Counted from the stretch's first letter, positions 44,095 to 53,075 are shown. The stretch is 64,000 nucleotides of DNA from Streptomyces griseus subsp. griseus (GCF_003610995.1 NZ_CP032543.1:62001-126000); one strand, 5' to 3'. Notes: a model not told the origin generated them from the sequence alone. Made by a program: numbers and translations.

Positions 44095-44601
44095 CCGCTC
44101 CTCCTCAAGGCGCCGGCCCGGAGCGGCGTCGGACCACCCGCAGTCGGCCGGAGGACCGGCCCGCGAGCCCGTCGACCGCCCGGGCCGTCGCCTCGTCCGC
44201 CAGGAGGAAGACCACCAGCCGCCACCCGTCCTCGGGGAGTTCGCGGGGCTCGCGGACCGGCTTCGGTGCGCATCCGGACGGGTGGCGGAGCCGCAGCGGC
44301 CCTCGTCGCGGCACCACGTACCGGTTCAGGTGGTGCGTGAGGTCGGGGCCCGCAGCGGGGGGCGAGTTCCGCGGTGAATGAGGCCGGATCGGAGCGCCGC
44401 AGCCCCGGCACCCGGCGGCGCCCCCGGTCCGGCACCCCCGGCGACCACGGCTGGACGCTGTCGCGCCTGGCCCGGTGACATCCCCCAACGGCGAACCCAC
44501 GCCGGGAGGACACGACGCCGCCCCTAGGCCGCGGGAGCGCCCGAGGTAACACTGCGGGGCCGGCCTGAGCACGGTCCGGCGGGCCGCGCCGCGTCCGGAT
44601 A
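44095..44601. other. Intergenic region with a weak minus-strand frame
   Basis: A minus-strand frame ending at 44105 contains a natural-looking tail, PEDGWRLVVFLLADEATARA then DGLAGRSSGRLRVVRRRS, possibly from a GTG at 44317 (70 aa). Upstream of that the frame is noise. It may be a small gene or the end of a lost one. Confidence 0.35.
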
Positions 44602-45204
44602 GTGGTGACCCTGCACGACAAGCCCAAGCTCGTGATCATCGTCGGAGGTGTCCGGGAGGACCGGTTCGGTCCGGCCGTGACCTCCTGGGCCGCCGAACAG
44701 GCCGGTGCTCACGGCGCTTGCGAGGTGACCGTCGTCGATCCGGCCGACCAGGACATCCCCTCGGCCCTGCCCGACGCGTCACCGAAGTACGCAGATGACG
44801 ACCACCCCCGTCCCGGCGGGATGGCGGAGCTGGCCGCCGCCCTGGACGACGCCGACGCATTCGTCGCCGGCACACCCTTGTGCAACCACAGCTCCCCCGC
44901 GTCGCTCAAGGCGGCCGTCGACGGGCACTTCACCCGGTGGACGGCCAAGGCCGTCGCCTTCGGCAGCTACGGCGACGCGGCGGGCGGCCGGCACGCGGTC
45001 CTGCACCTGGCGGACGCGCTGGCCGAGCCGCCCGCGGTGACCATCCGCGAGGGCCTCGCCTTCCCGAACCACTTCACCAGCCGGCAGGAGCGCCGCCCGT
45101 CGGCGCCCGAAGCCGCCGGTTACGCCAAGACGCTGCTGGACCGGCCGGCCCGGTGGGCGACCGCGCTCCGCCCGGCACGCCATGCGGAGCCCCTCCCTGC
45201 TTGA
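44602..45204 (+). CDS. NADPH-dependent FMN reductase-like flavodoxin-fold protein
   Basis: 200 aa. The flavodoxin-like core begins PKLVIIVGGVREDRFGPAV and includes VTVVDPADQDIPSALPD, ADAFVAGTPLCNHSSPASLK and VAFGSYGDAAGGRHAVLHL, the order found in NADPH-dependent FMN reductases and azoreductases. It likely reduces FMN or a quinone in the cytosol. GTG 44602 (a second GTG follows) has no Shine-Dalgarno site; GGATAG just before it might place the transcript start there. Converges with the FBP gene across a terminator. Confidence 0.82.
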   Translation: MVTLHDKPKLVIIVGGVREDRFGPAVTSWAAEQAGAHGACEVTVVDPADQDIPSALPDASPKYADDDHPRPGGMAELAAALDDADAFVAGTPLCNHSSPASLKAAVDGHFTRWTAKAVAFGSYGDAAGGRHAVLHLADALAEPPAVTIREGLAFPNHFTSRQERRPSAPEAAGYAKTLLDRPARWATALRPARHAEPLPA

Positions 45205-45219
45205 TCGCGGGGACCCGAT

Positions 45220-45257
45220 GTGATCCGCCGGGAGCCGGTCGCCTCCCGGCGGATCAC
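45220..45257. terminator. Bidirectional terminator between convergent genes
   Basis: GTGATCCGCCGGGAG pairs with CTCCCGGCGGATCAC (15-bp stem, 8-base loop). The right arm includes the stop codon of the FBP gene. Confidence 0.8.
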
Positions 45258-45745
45258 CCGGTCACCTTGGCGATGAACGCGGCGAGATTCGCCACGGTCC
45301 GCTGGATCTGCTCGTCGAGGGTGAGCGACTCGCGGAGCCGTCCGCCGACGCCCGCGTCCTTCTTCCCTCGCACGTAGAGCGAGCAGGCGAGGTCGCTGCA
45401 CATGTAGGCGCCGACCGAGTTGCCCTGCTGGCCGGCCTTCCCCGACCTCGGGGCCACCAGCAGGGAGACGCCTCCGGTGTGGACGGTCACACAGAGGGAG
45501 CACATGCTGCGGCGGGTCTGCCAGGAGCCCGCGTCCGAGGAGCGCAGCTGCACACCGACCGGCGTGCCGTCCCAGGCGGCCACGAGGTACGCCCGGTCGG
45601 GGGCCTGCGGGTCGCGCCAGCCCAGGAAGTCCAGGTCGGACCAGGGGCGTTCGGCCAGGTCGCGAGGGATGTTCAGACGCTTGGCCTCACCTTTGGTGCA
45701 GTTCACGAACGCGGTGCGGATCTCTTGCTCGGTCAGCGGATTCAT
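45254..45745 (-). CDS. FBP-type treble-clef zinc-finger protein
   Basis: 163 aa from ATG 45745: MNPLTEQEIRTAFVNCTKGE, LAERPWSDLDFLGWRDPQAP, then CSLCVTVHTG and YMCSDLACSLYVRGKK, with the four cysteines of the family zinc finger. This is the actinobacterial FBP domain (elongation-factor-G-binding treble-clef), which in related proteins binds EF-G and helps rescue ribosomes blocked by fusidic acid. Here it is divergent from a TetR gene with a shared operator, so it is probably inducible. Confidence 0.85.
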   Translation of the reverse strand: MNPLTEQEIRTAFVNCTKGEAKRLNIPRDLAERPWSDLDFLGWRDPQAPDRAYLVAAWDGTPVGVQLRSSDAGSWQTRRSMCSLCVTVHTGGVSLLVAPRSGKAGQQGNSVGAYMCSDLACSLYVRGKKDAGVGGRLRESLTLDEQIQRTVANLAAFIAKVTG

Positions 45746-45759
45746 GACAGCCACGCTAA

Positions 45760-45782
45760 TTTGCCTAAAGTCATTAGGCAAA
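45760..45782. promoter_or_regulatory. TetR operator between FBP and TetR genes
   Basis: TTTGCCTAA and TTAGGCAAA form perfect 9-bp arms around a 5-base spacer. A further half-site TTAGGCAA lies at 45794-45801. It sits between the divergent starts at 45745 and 45828. Confidence 0.8.
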
Positions 45783-45827
45783 CGTATATTTACTTAGGCA
45801 ATCACTCGGAAGCGTTCGGAGGGTGGC

Positions 45828-46400
45828 ATGGCGAAGGCAGGACCGGCCGCGGAGCGCGTGGTGAGAGCGGGGGCCGAGCTGGCGGACGAGATCGGCTTCG
45901 AGCAGGTGACCCCTTCCGAGCTCGCCCGGCAGCTGGGCGTCAGGACCGCGAGCCTGTACTCGCACGTCAAGAACGCCCACGACCTCAAGACGAAGATCGC
46001 CCTGCTCGCGTTGGAGGAGCTGGCCGACCTGGCCGCTGCCGCCATCGCGGGGCGGGCCGGCGAGGACGCGCTCACCGCCTTCGCCGACACCTACCGCAAC
46101 TACGCCCTCCAGCACCCGGGGCGCTTCGCCGCGGCCCAGTTCCGCCTCGACGCGGATGCGGCCGCCGCCGGCGCGGGCGTACGGCATTCCCGGATGATGC
46201 GGGCCATCCTGCGCGGCTACGACCTGACGGAGACCCAGCAGACCCATGCCGTACGGCTACTGGGCAGCGTCTTCAGCGGTTTCGTCGGCCTGGAAGCGGC
46301 CGGCGGCTTCAGCCACAGCTCCCCCGCCTCCCAGGAGAGCTGGACCGAGATCCTCGGCGCACTCGACGCCCTGCTGCGCAACTGGCCCGCCCTCCCCTGA
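45828..46400 (+). CDS. TetR/AcrR-family transcriptional regulator
   Basis: 190 aa. DNA-binding part: AAERVVRAGAELADEIGF, then LARQLGVRTASLYSHVKNAH. The C-terminal domain is of the WHG/TetR_C_33 type. It probably represses the divergent FBP gene and the downstream GDSL hydrolase (73 bases away, same strand) through the palindrome at 45760-45782. Confidence 0.87.
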   Translation: MAKAGPAAERVVRAGAELADEIGFEQVTPSELARQLGVRTASLYSHVKNAHDLKTKIALLALEELADLAAAAIAGRAGEDALTAFADTYRNYALQHPGRFAAAQFRLDADAAAAGAGVRHSRMMRAILRGYDLTETQQTHAVRLLGSVFSGFVGLEAAGGFSHSSPASQESWTEILGALDALLRNWPALP

Positions 46401-46473
46401 CCCCTCCCGAGCGGAATCCCCCCCCAGAAGCCCGCCCGCGCCCTGACCCTTTCCAGCGAGGAGAGTCCAGAAA

Positions 46474-47658
46474 ATGAACACCCGGCCCGACTGGACCACC
46501 ACCCCCATCGGCCTCGACATCCTGCGCGGCGCCCTCGACCTGGAGCGCACCGAACGCGGCGTGCTGCCCCACCGGCTGCCCGCCCACGCCCGGCAGCAGA
46601 TCCCCGACGGACAGCTGGCCATGGCCGAGTCGCAGCCCTCCGGGGTCCGACTGGCCTTCCGCAGCCGGGCCACCGCCGTCGAACTGGACGTGGTCGCCAC
46701 CAAGCGGGTCTACCCGGGAGCGCCGCCCCGTCCCGACGGGGTGTACGAGCTTCTCGTGGACGGGCGCCTCGCGGGCCGGGCGAGTGCGCCCGACGGCGAC
46801 ACGCTCACCATCGACCTGGCTTCGGGGACCGCGCACAGCCGCCCGGGTCCCGTGGAGACCATCAGCTTCACCGGCCTGCCGGACACCGAGAAGGGCATCG
46901 AGATCTGGCTGCCCCACGACGAGACCACCCAGCTGGTCGCCCTGCGCACCGACGCGCCCGTCAGCACCCCGCAGCCCAGCGGCCGGCCGGTCTGGCTGCA
47001 CCACGGCAGCTCCATCAGCCACGGTTCCAACGCCGCGACACCTACCGGCACCTGGCCGGCCCTGGCGGCGGCCCTCGGCGGGGCCGAACTGATCAACCTC
47101 GGGTTCGGCGGCGGCGCCCTCCTCGACCCCTTCACCGCCCGTGCCATCCGGGACACCCCCGCCGACCTGATCAGCGTCAAGATCGGCATCAACCTCGTCA
47201 ACGCCGATCTGATGCGGCTGCGCGCCTTCGGACCGGCCGTGCACGGGTTCCTCGACACCATCCGCGAAGGGCACCCCACCACACCCCTGCTGGTCGTCTC
47301 GCCGATCCTCTGCCCCATCCACGAGCACACGCCCGGCCCCGCCGCCCCGGACTACAGCGCGATGAGCGAGGGGCGGCTGCGGTTCATCGCCACCGGGGAC
47401 CCCGCGGAGACCGCCGCCGGGAAGCTGACCCTCACCGTCATCCGGGACGAGCTGGCCCGGCTCGTCGGACGGCGCGCCGCCACCGATCCCCATCTGCACC
47501 ACCTGGACGGCCTGGCCCTCTACGGCGAGACCGACCACGCCGAACTACCGCTGCCCGACGCCCTGCACCCGGACCCCGCCACCCACCGCCGTATCGGCGA
47601 ACGCTTCGCCGGCCTCGCCTTCGGCGACGACGGGCCCTTCGCCGTGAAGCGCCGCTGA
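46474..47658 (+). CDS. SGNH/GDSL-type hydrolase
   Basis: 394 aa, no signal peptide. The N-terminal 170 residues form a beta-sandwich (GVRLAFRSRATAVELDVVAT, YELLVDGRLAG). The catalytic SGNH part has the nucleophile Ser in WLHHGSSISHGSNA, the oxyanion Gly in NLGFGGGALLDP and Asn in SVKIGINLVNAD, and the Asp/His pair in PDALHPDPATH. It likely deacylates an ester such as an acetylated sugar or a small lipid. GAGGAGA precedes the ATG. It probably shares control with the TetR gene before it. Confidence 0.87.
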   Translation: MNTRPDWTTTPIGLDILRGALDLERTERGVLPHRLPAHARQQIPDGQLAMAESQPSGVRLAFRSRATAVELDVVATKRVYPGAPPRPDGVYELLVDGRLAGRASAPDGDTLTIDLASGTAHSRPGPVETISFTGLPDTEKGIEIWLPHDETTQLVALRTDAPVSTPQPSGRPVWLHHGSSISHGSNAATPTGTWPALAAALGGAELINLGFGGGALLDPFTARAIRDTPADLISVKIGINLVNADLMRLRAFGPAVHGFLDTIREGHPTTPLLVVSPILCPIHEHTPGPAAPDYSAMSEGRLRFIATGDPAETAAGKLTLTVIRDELARLVGRRAATDPHLHHLDGLALYGETDHAELPLPDALHPDPATHRRIGERFAGLAFGDDGPFAVKRR

Positions 47659-47719
47659 CCCGGGGCAACGGCTCAGCGGAGCGCGCCTCCACGGTCGGAC
47701 CGCGGCCGGCGCCTCCCCG

Positions 47720-48307
47720 TCAACGCGCGCTCCGCCGGCAGGAGAGGACCACCAGGAAGGGCCAGAGCGCCTGGAGGAACGTCACCACCCGCTCGGCGAT
47801 GCCGGGCGCCCCGGCGCTCTGCAGCTCGGCCAGGAACCAGAACGCCGTCGCACCCATCACCGCGCTCGCGGCGAGCGACACGTCCAGCCGCAGCCCCCAC
47901 GGGACCGGGCCCCCCTTTCCGCGGACGGCGGCCAGCGGAGGCCATACCGCCAGCAGCACGAGGCCCAGCGTCGCCACAGCTCCGTGCTCCAGCGCCCCGC
48001 CGCTGCTCGGTGCCGGTACCAACGTCAGCGCCAGGGCGCACAGCCCCCCGCCGGCCAGGGCGACGCGCCCGGCGAGCGCCGCTCCCCGGAGGGCGTGCGC
48101 CGTGACGACGTAACACATGCCCAGCACCAGCAGCGCGCCGGTCATCAGCCAGTAGCTGCCGGCCCCGTAGGCGGCCAGCACGCTCAGGGTCTGCGTCGCG
48201 GGGTCGTACGACGGGCCCTGCCGCAGTTGCGCGATCGTCCAGGAACCGACCAGCAGCAGCGGCGCACACCCGGAGGAGAGCAGGGCCCACCAAGGGACAG
48301 ATCGCAT
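47720..48307 (-). CDS. DUF998-family membrane protein
   Basis: 195 aa from ATG 48307. Six hydrophobic segments follow (VPWWALLSSGCAPLLLVGSW, YWLMTGALLVLGMCYVVTAH, VTFLQALWPFLVVLSCR), the DUF998 layout. It is an integral membrane protein of unknown function. There is no ribosome site, but TATGAT (48320-48315) lies 7 bases before the ATG with an ACGACA -35-like box 17 bases further up, so the mRNA is probably leaderless. The upstream 21 codons in frame are a poor extension. Confidence 0.8.
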   Translation of the reverse strand: MRSVPWWALLSSGCAPLLLVGSWTIAQLRQGPSYDPATQTLSVLAAYGAGSYWLMTGALLVLGMCYVVTAHALRGAALAGRVALAGGGLCALALTLVPAPSSGGALEHGAVATLGLVLLAVWPPLAAVRGKGGPVPWGLRLDVSLAASAVMGATAFWFLAELQSAGAPGIAERVVTFLQALWPFLVVLSCRRSAR

Positions 48308-48395
48308 CAAGACATCATAAATGCCCTGGGATTGCTTGTCGTTGACCTCGGCGCCGAGCCATGGCAGCAAGAGGCGAACCCCGTGCCGGGGGACG

Positions 48396-48602
48396 TCAGT
48401 CGGAGGAGAGGACCACCGCCCCCACCGGGCAGGCCCGTACCGCCTCCCCCACCAGCGGATGGGTCCCGGACGTCGCCTCCCGGCCGGGGAGCACCTCGCT
48501 GAGACCGTCGTCGTCCTGGGTGAAGACGTCCGGCGCGGTCAGCGCACACATGCCGGCGCCCACACAGCGTTCCTTGTCGACCTGGACTCCCACGCCGCTC
48601 AC
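48396..48602 (-). CDS. 3Fe-4S/4Fe-4S ferredoxin, partner of the P450
   Basis: 68 aa. CVGAGMC (CxxxxxC) and CPVGAVVL supply the three cysteine ligands; the usual fourth position between the first two is Gly/Ala, so a 3Fe-4S cluster is likely. The GTG overlaps the P450 stop by 4 bases (GTGA). It should pass electrons from a reductase to the P450. No reductase gene is adjacent. Confidence 0.9.
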   Translation of the reverse strand: MSGVGVQVDKERCVGAGMCALTAPDVFTQDDDGLSEVLPGREATSGTHPLVGEAVRACPVGAVVLSSD

Positions 48603-49837
48603 CAGGCCACGGGCAGGTCGAGGAGGCCCTGGATCGTGTCCCCCGGCTTGTGACGGATCTCGTGCGCGGGTACGGCGAGCCTGAGCCCGGGAAGCCGCTC
48701 GAACAGGGTGCGCATCGCGATGTCCAGCTCGGCGCGGGCCAGGTTCTGGCCCAGGCACTGGTGGACTCCGAAGCCGAAGGCGAGGTGATGGCGGGCGGGG
48801 CGGTCCCAGTCGAGTGTCTCGGCCCGGGGGAACACGTCGGCGTCGCGGTTGATCAGCGAGGTCGAGAAGACCACGCCCTCCCCCTTGCGGATCGTCGCCC
48901 CGTCGACCTCCATGTCCTCGGTCGCCAGGCGCTGGAGGCCCTCGGCGATGGAGAGGAACCGCAGCAGCTCCTCGACCACCACGGCGGTGCTCGTCCCGCC
49001 GGCCCGCAGCGCCGCCAGCTGTTCGGGGTGGCTCAGCAGCGTGAACGTGCCGAGCGAGATCATGTTCGCCGTCGTCTCGTGCCCGGCGATGAGCAGGATG
49101 ACGGCGAAGGCGACCAGCTGTTCGCGGTCGACCGGTCCGTCCGGGTGGTCCCGGTGGATCAGCTCGTCCAGGAGGCCGTCACCCGGCTCCGCCCTCTTGC
49201 GGTCGATCAGCGCGCCCAGGTACTCCTCGAGTTCGTCGCGGGCCCTGTTCACATCGTCGGCTCCCGGGCCGCGCAGGAGTCGCTGCGAGCGTTCCTCGAA
49301 GAACGCGTGGTCGGCGTAGGGCACGCCGAGCAGAGCACAGATCACCATCGACGGCACCGGCAGGGCGAACGCGCTCACCAGTTCGGCCGGGGGCCCTTGT
49401 CGCTCCATCGCGTCGAGGAGCCGGTCCACGGTCTCCTGGATACGCGGGCGGAGCGCGCCGATCCGCTTCACCGAGAAGGTCGGGATGAGCATCCTGCGCT
49501 GGGTGTTGTGCTCGGGGTCGTCGACGCCGAGCAGAGCGACGCGGCGCCGCTGCGCGCCGGCGAACCGCTCGGCCGGGACGGGGAAGTCCGGGTGGCTGCG
49601 GTCGGTGGAGAGCCGCGGGTCCGCCAGTAGCCGACGGGCCAGGGCGTGCCCGGTGACCGCCCAGACCGGGCGTCCGTCGAAGAGGGTGACCCGGCTCAGC
49701 GGGCGGCCCTCGCGCAGCGGTGCGTACCCGGCGGGCGGGTGGTAGGGGCACCCGCGGTCCTGCGGGAAGGACGTCGCGGGGGCCGGGGAGGTGGGGTCGA
49801 GGTTCTGGCGGGCCGGGTCCGTCGTGGATTCCGTCAT
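48599..49837 (-). CDS. Cytochrome P450 (CYP105-like)
   Basis: 412 aa. The I-helix is LLIAGHETTANMI, the K-helix EELLRF, and the haem loop FGFGVHQCLGQNLARAEL with the axial Cys. The N-terminal motif CPYHPPAGYAPLREGRPLSR and the small size fit bacterial class I P450s, closest in feel to CYP105, which hydroxylate macrolides, terpenes or xenobiotics. Operon: P450 then ferredoxin. A 19-bp near-palindrome (49905-49923) about 70 bases upstream is the probable control site. The ribosome site is weak. Confidence 0.92.
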   Translation of the reverse strand: MTESTTDPARQNLDPTSPAPATSFPQDRGCPYHPPAGYAPLREGRPLSRVTLFDGRPVWAVTGHALARRLLADPRLSTDRSHPDFPVPAERFAGAQRRRVALLGVDDPEHNTQRRMLIPTFSVKRIGALRPRIQETVDRLLDAMERQGPPAELVSAFALPVPSMVICALLGVPYADHAFFEERSQRLLRGPGADDVNRARDELEEYLGALIDRKRAEPGDGLLDELIHRDHPDGPVDREQLVAFAVILLIAGHETTANMISLGTFTLLSHPEQLAALRAGGTSTAVVVEELLRFLSIAEGLQRLATEDMEVDGATIRKGEGVVFSTSLINRDADVFPRAETLDWDRPARHHLAFGFGVHQCLGQNLARAELDIAMRTLFERLPGLRLAVPAHEIRHKPGDTIQGLLDLPVAW

Positions 49838-50313
49838 GGGATCGGGTCGCCTCGCAGTGCTCGGTCGTGCGCGCGGAGCCGGTCGTTCCGCGCTTCTTCA
49901 CTATTAGATGCCTCAGGCACCTATCTGGTCGACGGGTAGACCGGCCAGCTCGGCGGGCCCGTGGATCTGGCCGGTGTTGTTCGTACGCGTTCGATCCGCA
50001 TCGCATCCCCTCAGCTCCGGAGGGGCGACCCGGCGGCGCCGGCGTGGCCACCGGGCTGCCCAGCGGCCTGAACCGGGCGGGAAAGCGGGGCCTGAATCAT
50101 GCCGTCCGCCGAAGACGCTTACCCTCGTGTCCCTTACGGCGCCGGTCAGCCGTGGGGACCGTCTGGGTCCGTGCAGCCGCGCCGACACATGACCGGCCAC
50201 CTCGGCATCGGCGGGGTGCTGAGCCCCGGAGGTCCGGCACGGGCCGCTCGCCGAAGTCGGTGGACGGGCCCCGTGTTGCACCGGGGGCGAGGGCGGCACG
50301 TACCGTACGGCAG
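49838..50313. other. Divergent intergenic region
   Basis: Between the P450 operon and the phosphodiesterase. Apart from the palindrome at 49905-49923 no gene or structure stands out. Confidence 0.4.
49905..49923. promoter_or_regulatory. 19-bp near-palindrome upstream of the P450 operon
   Basis: TAGATGCCT-C-AGGCACCTA has one mismatch between arms and sits about 70 bases before the P450 start, a good operator position. No regulator gene adjoins. Confidence 0.6.
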
Positions 50314-50934
50314 GTGAACGAACCGTTCGAAGCCGTCACCGAGCCTGCCGTGGACGAGCGCGGGCAGACCGCGACGATACGAGTCTTCCTGGCGCTCGCC
50401 CCTCCCGACGACGCCAAGGACGAGTTGGAGCGGGCGCTGCGCCCCGCCTACGAGGCGTATCCACGGCTGCGGTGGAACCGGATCGAGGACTGGCACATCA
50501 CCCTGGCGTTCCTCGGTGAACTCCCGCTCACCACCGTCCCGCTCCTGATGCCCCGCCTCGCCGAGTTGGCGGCGCGGCACCGGCCCCTGCGGCTGGCGCT
50601 GCGCGGCGGCGGGCACTTCGACGAACGGGTGCTGTGGAGCGGGATCGAGGGGGATCTCGAAGGGCTGCACCGGCTGGCCACCGACGTACGCGAGGCCGTC
50701 AAGGCGTGCGGGGTCTCCTTCCCTGACCGGCCGTTGCGGCCCCATCTCACCCTGGCCCGCTCCCGCCGGGGCGACCACTCAGCGGTGGTGGAGGTCGCCG
50801 AGGGACTCGCCGCGTTCTCCGGCCGCGTCTGGGAGGCCGGGCGGCTCCATCTGGTCGGCAGCAACATCGGCCGGGGGCCGGGGCCGATCCGCTACCGGGA
50901 CATCGAGGCCTGGAGTCTCGGCCAAGGAGCCTGA
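50314..50934 (+). CDS. thpR: RNA 2',3'-cyclic phosphodiesterase (ThpR-type)
   Basis: 206 aa. The two HxT(L) motifs of the 2H phosphoesterase family are both present: WHITLAFLGELP near residue 60 and RPHLTLARSRRG near residue 150. The family hydrolyses 2',3'-cyclic phosphates on RNA ends and is widespread in actinobacteria. GTG 50314 is the start before the family-like RVFLALAPPDDAK; its ribosome site is poor, and residues 1-20 may be an extension. It ends 11 bases from the convergent methyltransferase gene. Confidence 0.88.
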   Translation: MNEPFEAVTEPAVDERGQTATIRVFLALAPPDDAKDELERALRPAYEAYPRLRWNRIEDWHITLAFLGELPLTTVPLLMPRLAELAARHRPLRLALRGGGHFDERVLWSGIEGDLEGLHRLATDVREAVKACGVSFPDRPLRPHLTLARSRRGDHSAVVEVAEGLAAFSGRVWEAGRLHLVGSNIGRGPGPIRYRDIEAWSLGQGA

Positions 50935-50944
50935 TCCGCGCCTG

Positions 50945-51893
50945 TCACCGCGGTTCGGGTGCGGTACGGCAGGTGGGTGGCGGACCGTCAACGCGGCGCT
51001 CCACGGCCCGAGTCGAGGGCCGCGTGTCGCCGCGCTCCGAGGTCACCCCAGGACGGTGCATGTATGCGAGCTCCGGAACCGCCACTTCGAAGAGGTAGCG
51101 CTTGGTCACGCCGCCTCCGTACCGTCCGTCGATCAGCGCGGCGACGCACTCCAGCAGCCCGTCCCCGACGGCCTCCGGGAGGGCCCGGTGGCCGGAGAAG
51201 GTGCGCAGCAGGTCGAGGTAGCCGGTGGTGGCGAAGGTGAGGTCCTGCGGGTGGCGGCGCAGGACCGTGGGGCCGAACCGGCCGCTGCGCGCCACCTCCC
51301 TCACATGGTCCGAGGCGTCGACGTCGGCCGCTGCGGGAGGCCGCAGCCCGGGTGGGGTCTGCGGGTCGAAACGCTCGTAGCAGCGCTGGACCTCGGCGAA
51401 GAACCCCTCGGCACCGCCCATGACATGCTGCCCGCGGGCCACGGCGAGCGCTCCGCCCGGACGGAGGGCGTCGGCGGCCCTCCGGATCGCCGGGTCGATC
51501 CAGTGGAAGGCCGTCGCCGAGACCACCACGTCGTACGGTTCCGGCGGCAGCGGCCAGGACTCGAACCGCGCCGTCACCACCTCCGCCTCCGCTTCACCGG
51601 CCAGGTCGCGACGGGCGATCGCGGCCATGCGTGGCCCCGCCTCGACGGCGGTGATCCGGCAGCCCCGTCCGGCCAACGGCACCGTGGCCTGGCCGGTCCC
51701 GCACCCCGCTTCCAGTACGCGGCTGCCGGGGGCCCGCACCGGCGAGCTCGGCCAGATCGTCGTACAGCTCCGGCGGATGACCGGGCCTGGCCCGGTCGTA
51801 GAGCTCGGCGTCCTCGTCGAAGACGCGGGCCGGCCGCTCCCGCCGGGGCTCCTCAGGGGTGTCGTCGCGTCGGACCCGCGTCCCCCCGCTCAT
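50945..51893 (-). pseudogene. SAM-dependent methyltransferase gene with one-base insertion
   Basis: From ATG 51893 (overlapping the upstream stop by 4 bases, ATGA) the frame reads VFDEDAELYDRARPGHPPEL to DLAELAGAG; the second frame carries on with PGSRVLEAGCGTGQATVPLA, the glycine-rich SAM motif, VDVVVSATAFHWIDPAIRRA-like motif and the rest to 50945. Removing one base from the five-G run at 51728-51732 restores a 315-aa class I methyltransferase. Everything else is intact and the gene is coupled to its neighbour, so a sequencing slip is as likely as a real lesion. The methylated substrate is unknown. Confidence 0.75.
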
Positions 51894-52516
51894 GCGGAAC
51901 GCGGACTCAAGGGCCGCGCGTGCGTCAGGAGGAACTCGGTCGCCCGGGCGATGGCCTCGGCCGAGGTGGGGTGGACGGCCTCGGACTCCTCCGCCTGCCC
52001 TTCCGCCGCCGTGGCGGTGTACCACCAGGCGTCCGCGTCCGGGTCGTGGTGGATGACGGCGGAGCCACCCGCGTAACGGAGCGGGACGGACTCGCCCGCC
52101 GACCTCTTGACCACGGCGTGGGGCCACTTGAGGCGGGCGGACTGGCGCTTGATGCCGCCCCAGGCCGCGCCGAGCTGGGTGTAGCTGGCTCCGCTGCGGC
52201 CGGCCGCGGTGGCCGCGCTCTCGGCGAGCCGGTCGACGGAGCGCTTGGCCTCGAACAAGGCTCGCAGCGTGGCGAGTTGCACGTCGGGGGCGGCAGTCAG
52301 CGCGGCGTCGAAGGGCCGGCCGGCGGTGCGGTAGGCGCGCGCACGCGTCGAGATCCGCTCGGCCAGGGCGCGGACCGCGTCCAGCACCTGCTCGTCCATG
52401 GTGAACGTGTCGTCATCGCTGGGCTCGCTCCAGGCGGGCTCCACCGGCGTCATGACCACGTTCCAGAAGTTCTCGTCGTCGCGGGTCGGGGTGGGGATGC
52501 CTCTCGATTCCTCCAT
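51890..52516 (-). CDS. Unrecognised protein (208 aa) in the methyltransferase operon
   Basis: ATG 52516. The N-terminal half is helical (TMDEQVLDAVRALAERISTR, LRALFEAKRSVDRLAES). The middle has SYTQLGAAWGGIKRQSARLK, which looks like a helix-turn-helix. The C-terminal third is a small strand-rich domain (YAGGSAVIHHDPDADAWWY). It might be a DNA-binding regulator; no family was recognised. The stop overlaps the start of the methyltransferase by 4 bases. It follows the ohrR gene by 44 bases on the same strand; AACTGTCA occurs twice in that gap area (52525 and 52554). Confidence 0.6.
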   Translation of the reverse strand: MEESRGIPTPTRDDENFWNVVMTPVEPAWSEPSDDDTFTMDEQVLDAVRALAERISTRARAYRTAGRPFDAALTAAPDVQLATLRALFEAKRSVDRLAESAATAAGRSGASYTQLGAAWGGIKRQSARLKWPHAVVKRSAGESVPLRYAGGSAVIHHDPDADAWWYTATAAEGQAEESEAVHPTSAEAIARATEFLLTHARPLSPRSA

Positions 52517-52560
52517 GCGACAAGTTTAACTGTCACAATGGAGCGAGACAAGAAAAACTG

Positions 52561-53049
52561 TCAGCGCGCGTGGGCAGCCTCCGTCAGGGCCGCGGTGAGG
52601 CGGCCGAGGACCTCCTGCAGCCCGAGAACCTCCTCCACCGACAGGCCCGTCGCCGCGAGCACCCCCCGGGGGACGGACAGCGCGCGCTCACGCAGCCGCG
52701 CACCCTCACCGGTGAGTTCGATGACGACGGACCGCTCGTCCTCACGGCTGCGTTCGCGCCGGACCAGCCCTGCCGCCTCCAGCCGCTTCAGCAGCGGCGA
52801 GAGGGTCCCGGAATCCAGACGGAGGCGCTCCCCGATGACCTTGACCGGCCGGGGCCCCTCCTCCCAGAGCACCAGCATGACCAGGTACTGGGGGTAGGTG
52901 AGGCCGAGCTCCTTGAGCGCCTGCCGGTAGAAGCCGCCGAACGCCCGCGACGCCGCGTGCAGCGAGAAGCAGACCTGGTGGTCCAGCCGCAGCAGCTCCT
53001 CGTCGGGGACGGCGGGGAGGTCGGGCGAGGCGTTCGGAACAGGCGTCAT
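52561..53049 (-). CDS. ohrR: OhrR-type MarR regulator (organic peroxide sensor)
   Basis: 162 aa. The sensing Cys is in the conserved context LDHQVCFSLHAASRAFGGFY near residue 27. The winged helix follows (LTYPQYLVMLVLWEEGPRPV, LDSGTLSPLLKRLEAAGLV, REDERSVVIELT). Oxidation of the Cys by organic hydroperoxides releases OhrR from DNA. It is divergent from ohrA with a perfect 22-bp palindrome between the starts. One-Cys or two-Cys class is not certain, as no second Cys is obvious. Confidence 0.92.
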   Translation of the reverse strand: MTPVPNASPDLPAVPDEELLRLDHQVCFSLHAASRAFGGFYRQALKELGLTYPQYLVMLVLWEEGPRPVKVIGERLRLDSGTLSPLLKRLEAAGLVRRERSREDERSVVIELTGEGARLRERALSVPRGVLAATGLSVEEVLGLQEVLGRLTAALTEAAHAR

Positions 53050-53075
53050 GGAATCAGCGTACCGCCGACCACGCG

